Positions 18,401-26,139 of a DNA stretch of 64,000 nt are shown in pieces. The stretch's first letter is position 1; the number at the start of each line of letters is the position of its first letter. Made by a program: the position numbers and the translations under genes. Where the stretch lies: positions 1-64,000 of the forward strand of contig NZ_LUUK01000155.1 of assembly GCF_001644025.1 (NCBI RefSeq). Reading direction: 5' to 3'. The notes under the pieces are model-generated. The model was given only the letters and a program-made list of their open reading frames with translations. It ran no database searches and had not been told where the DNA came from. Source of the DNA: Methylomonas koyamae. Lineage in GTDB: Bacteria > Pseudomonadota > Gammaproteobacteria > Methylococcales > Methylomonadaceae.

Positions 18401-18564
18401 TGTATCGGCTTATTCTTGCGCGCGCAGGCCGCGCATTCTCCACCAGCGGGCGAGTGATTGCCGCAAGCGCAACGACGCTGCAATAGGCAGACGGCGGGTC
18501 GAGTTTGCGTGGCTAACGCCACTTTATTGCCGGACGCGGCCGGCGTTTTGGTTAGGCTAGACAT
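15406..18564 (-). CDS. DUF4157 eCIS payload candidate with C-terminal metallopeptidase-like domain
   Basis: A 1052-residue protein. A Cys cluster (C32, C34, C44, C47) precedes the first eCIS-core motif IGASNDPMEREADRVADQVL (60-79). A nearly identical motif recurs at 349-368, followed by the complete DUF4157 domain ending HELAHVVQQ (477-485). Residues 550-800 are largely helical with no family I can name. The C-terminal part has HELGH at 901-905 and a downstream HFAESYALY with Glu1023, a gluzincin-like zinc site. DUF4157 is known to mark proteins loaded into or associated with eCIS particles; that this one is a proteolytic effector is inference. The start overlaps the previous gene by 8 bp. 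The duplicated core motif suggests fusion of two payload genes or internal duplication. Confidence 0.82.
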   Translation of the reverse strand: MSSLTKTPAASGNKVALATQTRPAVCLLQRRCACGNHSPAGGECAACARKNKPIQRQLAIGASNDPMEREADRVADQVLASHSALPTLSAAGAETIRRQEAPKEKTDAEKYREGLEKLGEAFLQTPLGKTLVEKLKQDALVKGATQFGKDILATWPGRIYTGEAAVITVATLAANHKALPVQIPEIPLDIITPGLSVKLTYKGPVDKPTDAMITFSYREQAAKNDAGKTPLSAADKYRAETAKMAADQAKFRANMRFTPGSPEDLRQRAEDEALRQAALKYRGGPDISETLKKYPWLAAPQPKNGLQLTQPNWSPGKERPSLFGDQIKLRILSEEEQDERPALQKKLRIGASGDPLETEADRVAEQVLTNSSNPPLKSATPSIQRVSGNGSAAAEAVPDSVDQVLASSGRPLDAPLQQDMEARFGQDFSRVRIHIGGAAEQSAREVQAKAYTVGHDVVFGDNQFQPETREGRHLLAHELAHVVQQRGESRGLHKKVMGDDDPIHRPLIERFRRENGFPPSGEDEYGHQVGPSDAQIKYGGLLIPAARPATPAEQREFVEGAIRFLREAADFYRDVTRIDQTWLATILQGWRTAYTSNLRIIQQMLNNDAALASLLVGAYQAAVASLITKAASLLRRTEQDLYQQLVGAIDEVAWPRGRADPTGAELTNALPEAERQQLRVITLRVTLANLDAYFQPRATMIPLPANVVVRFSSGVMQVLRRGLENIAGTLTNPASWTSGPPPLEPNSTLTLALHLENVGGGYSAFRFTYVRRQVQGGAANGEILVEHLGGIGMETLHPDQAKRAQQRFDRYNFRRGAGWSDPQFQEVLAALEQVPDTTLNLVAGYTFNRGTVHQTHPEWCGEHQSGTRVITLFDCAFTASLTRTGVPGQGLANVARQDVLHELGHALDLRILSQVIDPVNQAVNAQRNAFRRYETQPGSNRYSIPASMQARWNQIHAQITAAQRTRDAARSLSGSQWQAQPGSNDLTIVEGADNVAFRQAAQQDGGPGITHYSDTSWQEHFAESYALYMVDPDGLQRLRPHVFAFLQSNFPR

Positions 18565-20512
18565 CGCCTGCCCTCATTTCGTCGATCACCGGTTGGTAGT
18601 CGCTGGTGACCGGGGTGATGCCGCCGGCGGTAGTTTGGCTGTATAGCGAGTAGTAGTAATCGGCGGCAATATCGGCCTGTTGCTCGCGATTGAATTCGCG
18701 GAAGTGTTTGCCGAGCATATTCGGCGACGGGTTGGTGGCCGGTCGCCACAACGCGTCCGGACCTTTGTAATCGTAGCCGGCAGTGGCCTGGGCATGGATC
18801 GCTTCGCCCAGATATTGCGAACCCACGCGTTCGTATTGGAAGACATGGGTCAGCTCGTGCGTCAGCCAGTGCATATCGTTGCTGCCCGGACTGGCGCTGA
18901 TCTTTTGATTGAAATTGATGGTGTGGAAAGTCGTCACGCCCATCCCGCCGCCGCCCTTGAACAAGGCGCCGATGGCGGAAATCAGCGAATATTCGTCTAT
19001 GCGTACTTGCCAGTACGCGATGTTGTCCTGAAAAGTTTTTTGCGCTTCGCTTTTTTCGGTCGAATTCAGCGTGCGGGTGTTGAATTTGATGATTTGAAAC
19101 AGCAAGTCCCAGACCTCGCCGATGCCGGCGATGTCCACCAATTTGCCGATCAAGCGGCCGATCCAGGCCGCACCGGACAGGATGCCGTCCAGAAACCAAT
19201 TGCCAAGGCCTTTGAAATCCAGATGCCAGGCCAGTTTCAAGCCGTCCCACAACCAACCGGCCGCGCCGGCGATGCCGCTGCCCAAATGCTTGATCAAGCG
19301 CCAGATACGGCTCGGGAAATTGACGACTTGCCGCCAGGCCAAGGCCGCGCCGGCTTTCAACACATTCCACCCCCAACCGGCGAAGGCTTTGATGCCGCCC
19401 CAAACCTTGCCCGCCACCCACTTGGTACCGTCCCACACCTTGCCGGCGGCTTTTTTGACGCCTCGCCACGCCGCGCTGGCGCCTTTTTTGATCCCACCCC
19501 AAACCGCGCCGGCGCCCTTTTTGATACCGCCCCAGACCGCTCTCGCGCCTTTTTTAATGCCGTTCCACAATTTGCCGAAAAAACCGCCCTGCACCCGCGG
19601 TTCGCTGGTTTCGCGCACTCGAATCGGCGCCAGCGGCATACGCGCCAAACCGCTTTGCTGCTGCAAGACGTGAGTCAGTTCGTGCGCCAACAACCAGCGC
19701 CCGCCTGCGCTAGCGGGTTGATACTGACCGGCCCCGAACACTACATCGCGACCGACGGTAAACGCACGGGCCCTGACCGAATCGGCCAATTTGCCGGCGT
19801 CGACGCCGGTGTGAACCCGGACCTGACTAAGGTCGCGACCCAGGCGCGGCTCGAAAAAACGTCTGACCGGGCTTGCCAACGGTTGACCGCCGCCGCGTAA
19901 GGCCTGGATACGCGATTCCTGACGCGGCGACACGCTGGGCGTCTGGCCGGCTTGCGGACTGGTCCGCATTGGCTCCGTTTCACCGGCTTGATCCGCGTCG
20001 TCAGACTCGGCTTGCTCGCCGCCGCTGGGCTGCTGATCGCCCTCCAAATCGTCGCTTTCCAGCAATAGCAACGCCACTTGGGCCGGATCGCCCTCCTCGG
20101 CCTGCTTATCCACACTTTCCGGCTTGGCGGTTTCGGCTTGCGGCGCCATTTCAGATTCGGCGGCGTGCGCGTCCATGTTATCGCTGGCCGGTTGTGGAGC
20201 CCGTCTCAAGGTATTGCCATCCTGACCGACCGACGTCAGCGCTCGATCACGACCGCCGCCAGTCACCTTATCGGCAACCGCATCGGCCTCGCGCTCAAAC
20301 ACATCGCCGGGCTGGCCTAACACCAGCTTGGCCTGCCAGCTGCCCGGCCGGGCCGGGCTGAGCGGAATCGCGCCAAATTCATGTGCGCCGCGTTCGCTAT
20401 TGGCCGGCAAACTGGCCGGCTGCTCGGAAAATTTGCCGCGCTCGGGTTTAATGGATCCGACCAATGGCGTTGCGGAAAGCGGCGGACGTTCTACCGACCG
20501 GGATTTATTCAT
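18557..20512 (-). CDS. DUF4157 eCIS payload candidate with 11-residue Trp repeats
   Basis: A 651-residue protein. DPGD/FEREADAVADKV (69-83) and DLSQVRVHTG...AFTVGRDVVFGAGQYQP...LLAHELTHVLQQ (228-285) form the DUF4157 eCIS core; the acidic stretch 117-205 is probably disordered. Residues 316-404 hold nine Trp at exact 11-residue spacing in units like VWGGIKKGAGA, then a hydrophobic Gly/Trp-rich segment to about 470. The C-terminal domain carries a second HELTH (552-556) with AIHAQATAGYDY and FNREQQADIAADYY, a pattern of toxin-like metallopeptidase domains. The start overlaps the 85-residue gene by 8 bp. It may be injected cargo, a membrane-active factor or a structural ruler; sequence alone does not decide. 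Confidence 0.82.
   Translation of the reverse strand: MNKSRSVERPPLSATPLVGSIKPERGKFSEQPASLPANSERGAHEFGAIPLSPARPGSWQAKLVLGQPGDVFEREADAVADKVTGGGRDRALTSVGQDGNTLRRAPQPASDNMDAHAAESEMAPQAETAKPESVDKQAEEGDPAQVALLLLESDDLEGDQQPSGGEQAESDDADQAGETEPMRTSPQAGQTPSVSPRQESRIQALRGGGQPLASPVRRFFEPRLGRDLSQVRVHTGVDAGKLADSVRARAFTVGRDVVFGAGQYQPASAGGRWLLAHELTHVLQQQSGLARMPLAPIRVRETSEPRVQGGFFGKLWNGIKKGARAVWGGIKKGAGAVWGGIKKGASAAWRGVKKAAGKVWDGTKWVAGKVWGGIKAFAGWGWNVLKAGAALAWRQVVNFPSRIWRLIKHLGSGIAGAAGWLWDGLKLAWHLDFKGLGNWFLDGILSGAAWIGRLIGKLVDIAGIGEVWDLLFQIIKFNTRTLNSTEKSEAQKTFQDNIAYWQVRIDEYSLISAIGALFKGGGGMGVTTFHTINFNQKISASPGSNDMHWLTHELTHVFQYERVGSQYLGEAIHAQATAGYDYKGPDALWRPATNPSPNMLGKHFREFNREQQADIAADYYYSLYSQTTAGGITPVTSDYQPVIDEMRAGDV
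19301..19567 (-). repeat. 33-bp-period coding repeat (11-residue Trp/Gly/Lys units)
   Basis: Within the 651-residue DUF4157 protein the codons for Trp 316, 327, 338, 349, 360, 371, 382, 393 and 404 recur every 33 bases. The first three units are nearly identical (WGGIKKGAxAV); later units diverge. The period of 11 residues fits an amphipathic hendecad helix with a Trp stripe and Lys-rich face. Confidence 0.85.
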
Positions 20513-20762
20513 GGCCTAGGCCTCGGTAAACCGTTTGCGCGATCTGCTCGCCCAAGCGGGTCGGCTGCTGTCCAACCAATTGCAAGCCGGACAACTGCAA
20601 GCGCGGCACCGCCACGCCGTTACTCCATTGGCCGGCCAAACCGCCCTCGCTCAGCAAGCGGGTCAATTCCGTCGTCAAACCGGCTTGCAGTTCGCCGCGA
20701 CTATCTCCGGCCAAATCGACACCGTCCAGCACCAGCCGTTCGATGTGCAATTGAATGTTCAC
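20505..20762 (-). CDS. Small conserved-type eCIS protein
   Basis: An 85-residue protein starting MNIQLHIERLVLDGVDLAGDSRGELQAGLTTELTRLL with a later GVAVPRLQLSGLQL. Small proteins with this IHIERLVLDG opening recur directly behind the AAA+ ATPase gene in eCIS loci, as I recall them; their role is not established. It overlaps both neighbours (4 bp with the ATPase, 8 bp with the DUF4157 gene), so its product is probably made in step with the payload. A role as payload chaperone or adaptor is a guess from position. Confidence 0.65.
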   Translation of the reverse strand: MNIQLHIERLVLDGVDLAGDSRGELQAGLTTELTRLLSEGGLAGQWSNGVAVPRLQLSGLQLVGQQPTRLGEQIAQTVYRGLGHE

Positions 20763-22813
20763 GGCGCGCTCCCGACCAGGCCCAACAGCCGAAACTCGGC
20801 TTCGTTGACCGGTTTATCCAGCTTGCGGAATTCGGCGCGTAGCGCTTCGAAAATCAACGCCATCGTCACCTGCCGGGCATCGCTGGCGGCTGCCAGAAAT
20901 GCCGCGTTCAAGGCTACGTTGTGGATGCTGCCGCCGGTCAGATTGAAGCGGGCCAGATGCTGATAATCCAGCTCGGCCAACGGCGTTTGCGGCGGAAATA
21001 CCTTGCGCCACATGTCGGCGCGCTCGGCGGCGCCGGGAAACGGAAAATTGACGATAAAACGCAAACGCCGCATGAAGGCCTGATCCAACGCACTTTTCAT
21101 GTTGGTCGCCAGAATCGCCAGACCGCGATAGGCTTCCATGCGTTGCAGCAAGTAATTGATTTCGATGTTGGCGTAGCGGTCGTGGCTGTCCTTGACTTCG
21201 CTGCGCTTGCCGAACAGCGCGTCGGCTTCGTCGAAAAACAAAATCGCGCCGCCGTCTTCGGCGGCATCGAACAAGCGCCGCAGGTTTTTTTCGGTTTCAC
21301 CGATGTATTTGCTGACCACCGCCGACAAGTCGGTCCGGTACAGATTCAGTTGCAAGGCGTTGGCGATCACTTCCGCCGCCATGGTTTTGCCGGTGCCGCT
21401 TTCGCCGGCGAACAGCACGCTCAGCCCCAGACCGCGATTCATTTTATCGACGAAGCCCCAGTCGTTATAAACCAGGCCGCGCCGCTCGATCTGGCCGGCG
21501 ATATGCTTGAGCAATACCTGCGGCTCCTTGGGCAACACGATGTCGGGCCAAGTGGCCTTGACGTCGATACGCCGCGCCAATTGATCCAGCTTGGGGCTGG
21601 TTTTACGCAAGCAGGCTTGCCAGAGCCGGTCGCGGCGTTCGCCAGCCGCCGGCTCGCCGGCCACCGAATCGGCAATTTCGCGGATCGCGGGCAATTCCAG
21701 GCTGAACTGGCCGGCCAGTTGCGCGGCCAACACAGTGGCATCGTCGCCGAGCGCCTCCCGCCAGACGTTTTGTTGTTCTTCGGCATCGGGCTTGGCGATT
21801 TCGACGATCAAGCCGTCGAATTCCGGTTGCGGGTCGCGGACACCCAAAATCAATACGCCGTTGCAGGCGCCAAGCAAACGTCTCAGTAACGTGGCATGGG
21901 TGTGCTCGTCGGCATGGCCAGCGTCCAGATACAAAGCCACCGGCAGCAACAAGCGCTCGCGCTCCCACAACCGCAACAAGTTTTCCAGGTCGGCGGTCTG
22001 AGTCGGCAGACTCTCTAAACTCGTCGCCATACCGCCGAGTCCCAGTTCCGCCAAGGCCAGCCTGACCACTTCCGCTTTTACACGGGCCGACGGGCCGGCC
22101 AATTGCACCAACACGTGCTGACTAAGCCCGCTGGCCCGGCTTTGCAAATAAGCGGCAATCTCCCCGACGACCCGCCGTTGCGACGGCGCCAGCGCGGCGG
22201 CATCGCTGGCACCGAGCAGCGGGGCCATGAACGGCAATAAACGGTCGTCGATATTGTGTCTGGGTTCGACCAGAAAATTGACGATGCGCTCGTCGGCCCG
22301 CAACGCGCTGGTGGTCAGCGCTTCGGCGCCGGGCTGGTTGATCTCCAGCAGGCGCCAGTAGCGCAAGGGCCGGTCGGCGGACAAGGCTTGCCAGTTGGGT
22401 TGCTCGAACAAACGCAGCGCCAACGCGAAGGTCGGATAAGGTTTATAAGCATTGTCTTGGGCTTTGGCGCACAAGGCGGCGGTTTTGCCGTCCAGCTCGA
22501 TGGCCGCGCACAACAGCAAAATTTGTTGCTCGAAGCGATCCAGGCCAAGCTGGCGGCTCAGGATAATCAAAGCCGGCGGCGGATCGGCGCTTTCGGCGGC
22601 CGCCAGTTTTTTACCGAGCGCGCGGATCGCGGTTTCGGCGTCGTCGGAGCCTTGCTCCGTTTCAGGCTCCCGGCATTTGAACCAGCCACGTTTGGCCGGT
22701 GGCGCGGCATGAGTCAGTTCCGCGATTTGCCGCTCCAGCAAGCGGTGCAGCCAGGCGATCGCATCGCCGAGATAATCGTTATTGGCTTGCAGCCAGCGTT
22801 GATGCTCGTTCAT
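20759..22813 (-). CDS. AAA+ ATPase of eCIS (Afp15/Pvc15-like)
   Basis: A 684-residue protein. The C-terminal AAA+ module has Walker A GESGTGKT (470-477), Walker B ILFFDEAD (524-531), sensor-like LATN and the Arg-containing FMRRLRFIVNFPFP. The N-terminal 430 residues have winged-helix-like and degenerate AAA features (RQLGLDRFEQQILLLCAAIELD). Afp15/Pvc15 ATPases are needed for assembly of particles or loading of cargo. Both ends overlap neighbours by 4 bp. The ATPase is followed immediately by the payload block, consistent with a loading role. Confidence 0.9.
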   Translation of the reverse strand: MNEHQRWLQANNDYLGDAIAWLHRLLERQIAELTHAAPPAKRGWFKCREPETEQGSDDAETAIRALGKKLAAAESADPPPALIILSRQLGLDRFEQQILLLCAAIELDGKTAALCAKAQDNAYKPYPTFALALRLFEQPNWQALSADRPLRYWRLLEINQPGAEALTTSALRADERIVNFLVEPRHNIDDRLLPFMAPLLGASDAAALAPSQRRVVGEIAAYLQSRASGLSQHVLVQLAGPSARVKAEVVRLALAELGLGGMATSLESLPTQTADLENLLRLWERERLLLPVALYLDAGHADEHTHATLLRRLLGACNGVLILGVRDPQPEFDGLIVEIAKPDAEEQQNVWREALGDDATVLAAQLAGQFSLELPAIREIADSVAGEPAAGERRDRLWQACLRKTSPKLDQLARRIDVKATWPDIVLPKEPQVLLKHIAGQIERRGLVYNDWGFVDKMNRGLGLSVLFAGESGTGKTMAAEVIANALQLNLYRTDLSAVVSKYIGETEKNLRRLFDAAEDGGAILFFDEADALFGKRSEVKDSHDRYANIEINYLLQRMEAYRGLAILATNMKSALDQAFMRRLRFIVNFPFPGAAERADMWRKVFPPQTPLAELDYQHLARFNLTGGSIHNVALNAAFLAAASDARQVTMALIFEALRAEFRKLDKPVNEAEFRLLGLVGSAP

Positions 22814-24081
22814 ACGATGGTCACCCGTTGGCTGTCGGCGAAGGCATAGCGCGGCGGATGATCCAAAAACGCGAACGGCAAACTGTCGACACCGTCGACG
22901 CGGATATACACCGGTTGCAAACTGAGCGGCGCGGCGTTTTCGATGACGAACACCAGCGGATCGCTGGGATTGATGCGCGCTTGCGCGGCGACTTCGCGAT
23001 CGCCCAACAGCAGCAGCGGCGCTTGCTCGGTTAATACTTGCGGCGTCGCGGCCATCGTCAGCGTGGCGTCGCCGGCCGCGCGGGCCACCGGATTGGCCGG
23101 CAAGATGCTGTCGACGCGGATCGCCAGCGGCAGACTCAAGCGGTTGGTGGTGCGTTCCGTGCCGTCGCGGCTGACGATGGCGGCGACTTCGTAAAGGCCT
23201 GCCGCCCAGTCGGTTTGCGCCGCCGCATCGTCGGGCAAGGTAAAGCGTAGACTGGTGGCATCGCGGTCCGCTTCCGGGATCGCCACGTCGCGGCTGCCCA
23301 GACGCGGATGCTGAAAGCGCAGCGTTACGCTGTCGCCTTGCAAGTCCTGCCCGCCGAAGGTCAAAACCAGGCCAGGCCAGGCATTAGGCAAGGACGGCAG
23401 CGGCACATCGCGGTTGTCGGCGAAGCCAATCCGGATTGTTTCCAGGCGGGGAAACCGGCCCAGCAGCGTCTCGACACCACGGTCGTCCTGGCCACGTTGC
23501 AACACCGGCGGCGCCGGATTTACCGCGTCGTCCGATTCGATCAGCACGACGCTGGCGCGGTAGGCAATAGACAAGGCGTAGGGCGTTTGGAAGAACACCG
23601 ACCATAACTTGGACAATTCGTCGAGGTTCAACGGCAGCGGCATCAATCTGACCAATTCCGGCGCCTGGTCCAGGTTGGAGTCGTTCAGCGGGGCATGACT
23701 GAGCGCGGCATTGTGGACGGCTTGGCGGGTCAAGATCGGATGCGCATGCAGGTCGCGGGCCACCGCGCCCAGCATGCGCTGCGCTTCGAAGGCGGTTTCG
23801 TCGCCGTAAAACGCCAATAAATAATGTAAATCCAGGGCGATTTGCGGGCGCTGGCTAATCCGTCCGCTAGGATCGCGGGTCGGTAGATCGGCGTTACGCA
23901 AAGCCGGATTCGGCGTGACCTGATACAAACACAGTTGCACCCAGCGCAAGGCATTGGCCGGCGGCGCGGTTTGCGGCCTGCCAAGCACCACTTCGGCGCC
24001 GCTGACGGCCTGTTGCGCGGCATTTTGAATCAGCGTCGCCAACGCAGCCGTTACCGTGGCGACAGCCAGTGAATTGCTCAT
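22810..24081 (-). CDS. DUF4255/Pvc16-family tail terminator protein
   Basis: A 423-residue protein. The N-terminal about 190 residues (SNSLAVATVTAALATLIQNAA ... NALRWVQLCLYQVTPNPALRNADLPTRDPSGR ... ALDLHYLLAFYGDETAFEAQRMLGAVARDLHAHP) are a clear Pvc16/DUF4255 domain, the cap that terminates tube and sheath in eCIS. The remaining half has repeating beta-rich Ig-like segments (RLGSRDVAIPEADRDATSLRFTLPDD, LPANPVARAAGDATLTMAATPQVL), an extension seen in larger members. It overlaps both neighbouring genes by 4 bp. Confidence 0.88.
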   Translation of the reverse strand: MSNSLAVATVTAALATLIQNAAQQAVSGAEVVLGRPQTAPPANALRWVQLCLYQVTPNPALRNADLPTRDPSGRISQRPQIALDLHYLLAFYGDETAFEAQRMLGAVARDLHAHPILTRQAVHNAALSHAPLNDSNLDQAPELVRLMPLPLNLDELSKLWSVFFQTPYALSIAYRASVVLIESDDAVNPAPPVLQRGQDDRGVETLLGRFPRLETIRIGFADNRDVPLPSLPNAWPGLVLTFGGQDLQGDSVTLRFQHPRLGSRDVAIPEADRDATSLRFTLPDDAAAQTDWAAGLYEVAAIVSRDGTERTTNRLSLPLAIRVDSILPANPVARAAGDATLTMAATPQVLTEQAPLLLLGDREVAAQARINPSDPLVFVIENAAPLSLQPVYIRVDGVDSLPFAFLDHPPRYAFADSQRVTIV

Positions 24082-24875
24082 CGCCGGCCTCCGTCGCGCT
24101 GCTTCAGATAATCGTCCAGACTCATCGTCGCCTGAGCCGGGCGCGGCTTGGCGGCGGATTTTTCGCTGGTTTGGGTAGCGCGGATTTCGATGCGGCCTAT
24201 CGTAACCTGTATCGTCGGCATTGGCGTGGGCTCCGGCCGGACATCGGCGGGTTGCCGCGCAGCGGCGTCCTTGAAACCGGTCAATGCCGGGACGATGGGT
24301 TTAAGCTCGGCCACGAGCGGATTCATCGGCTTAAGCGGTTCGGATTCTGGTTGGTGTTGCCGGCTGGCGGCCGCGATGACCGGTGTTGCATCCGGATCGA
24401 GCACACGCTCGCGCTCGGTCAGCATCGTGACGCGCTCCTCGATTCGAGTCATCTCCCGCTCGACCGCCGGCGCGGCCGCGTTGGTGCCGCTATTGGTCGG
24501 TGTCCGAGGCTCGACCGGTATTTCGCGGCGGCTGGACAAGGGCGGGATTGCCGGCGGAACGGGCGTCAACAACGGTTGCGCCGCTGGCTGTTCGGCAGGC
24601 GTTTGCGCCTGCCAGGAGAAGGGTGGATCGAGATTTGGCGCCCCTTGTCCGACTGCGTCATCCCGCCCGACTGCGGTGTTTGGGATCGTGGGTATAGGTT
24701 CGCGGATAGCCGGCCCCAGGGTCGGGCTGGGCGGCAACGGTTCGGTCGACGGATCGAACGGGTCCGCCGCGAACGGTTCGCTTGAATCGGGCTCGAAACG
24801 CCCCGGCAAACGCGGCGGCAAGGCTTCTATTCGATGCAGCGTCAGCGCCGCGAGTTGTCCCAGAAAGCCGTTCAT
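24078..24875 (-). CDS. Pro-rich disordered eCIS protein with conserved C-terminal tail
   Basis: A 265-residue protein. The ATG at 24875 overlaps the upstream stop as ATGA, so I prefer it to the longer frame from 25067. Residues 20-200 are dominated by Pro, Ala, Glu and Thr and are probably disordered, with a short helical patch (EREMTRIEERVTMLTERERVL). The end, IQVTIGRIEIRA...MSLDDYLKQRDGGRR, is what recurs in eCIS proteins at this position, between the baseplate gp26-like and cap genes. No function is known to me; linker, tape-like spacer or cap adaptor are possibilities. Confidence 0.7.
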   Translation of the reverse strand: MNGFLGQLAALTLHRIEALPPRLPGRFEPDSSEPFAADPFDPSTEPLPPSPTLGPAIREPIPTIPNTAVGRDDAVGQGAPNLDPPFSWQAQTPAEQPAAQPLLTPVPPAIPPLSSRREIPVEPRTPTNSGTNAAAPAVEREMTRIEERVTMLTERERVLDPDATPVIAAASRQHQPESEPLKPMNPLVAELKPIVPALTGFKDAAARQPADVRPEPTPMPTIQVTIGRIEIRATQTSEKSAAKPRPAQATMSLDDYLKQRDGGRR

Positions 24876-25600
24876 TGCCGCACCCGTTCTAGGTAGCATT
24901 GCCTGCGCAACGGACTCATCGCCAGGATGTCCGCTTCGCTCCAGCCGTAAGCGCGGGCCAGCAAATGCACGTCGTTGAATAAGCGTTGCGCCCAGGCCTG
25001 AATTTCCCGCCACAAATAACCGGCAATATCGAAAGCCGCCAGCCACGCATGCCGGCAACTCGGGCAATTTAAATCCAGGCTGATGTCGGCTTGCGGATCG
25101 GCGGCTGCCAGTAAAGCTTCAGCCGAAGCAATCAAGACTTCCGGGACGGTTTCCGGGATAACCGGCTCGCCACTGGCTAACACTTCAACGCAGCAGCGGG
25201 CGAACAAAGTCCGCCGTGCGGCATCGACGTCAGCCAATGTTTGAATATGCAATAAATCGCGGCTATCCGGTAAACGCAATTGGATGCGGAAACCGTCTTG
25301 CACCAGTACCAACGGCGCCTCGGCCGGCGGCGGCAATTGCAGATCGGCGACATTCAAATTCAGTTCCAGCGTCTCCGCGCAGTTAGGGCAGGCCGCCAAG
25401 CTGGCCATTCGCGCGCCGAACAAGCGTTCGCGTAGCGCCAACAGCCGGCCGTTGCGTTGCCCGAGCGGCAGGCTTCTCAACGTGGTTTCGCTGAGTTCGG
25501 TATCCAACATGACCAGCAATGTCAGTGCGCGTTCGGTATCGGTCTGCAGCAGACAGCGTTCCCAGGCGGCCAGCAAGGTCGAGGCGATGCCCGCGCTCAT
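24872..25600 (-). CDS. T4 baseplate (gp26-like) Zn-ribbon-containing protein
   Basis: A 242-residue protein. The C-terminal FNDVHLLARAYGWSEADILAMSPLRRQCYLERV matches proteins annotated as T4-type baseplate/tail assembly components. Two CxxC pairs, C71/C74 and C179/C182, could form one zinc ribbon. LPLGQRNGRLLALRERLFG near residue 44-62 is also characteristic. It sits 2 bp after the tube gene and overlaps the next gene by 4 bp. It may act as a tail chaperone or as a minor baseplate subunit; the family name is tentative. Confidence 0.7.
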   Translation of the reverse strand: MSAGIASTLLAAWERCLLQTDTERALTLLVMLDTELSETTLRSLPLGQRNGRLLALRERLFGARMASLAACPNCAETLELNLNVADLQLPPPAEAPLVLVQDGFRIQLRLPDSRDLLHIQTLADVDAARRTLFARCCVEVLASGEPVIPETVPEVLIASAEALLAAADPQADISLDLNCPSCRHAWLAAFDIAGYLWREIQAWAQRLFNDVHLLARAYGWSEADILAMSPLRRQCYLERVRQ

Positions 25601-25602
25601 GG

Positions 25603-26127
<525 letters not shown>

Positions 26128-26139
26128 GGCGGATTCTCC

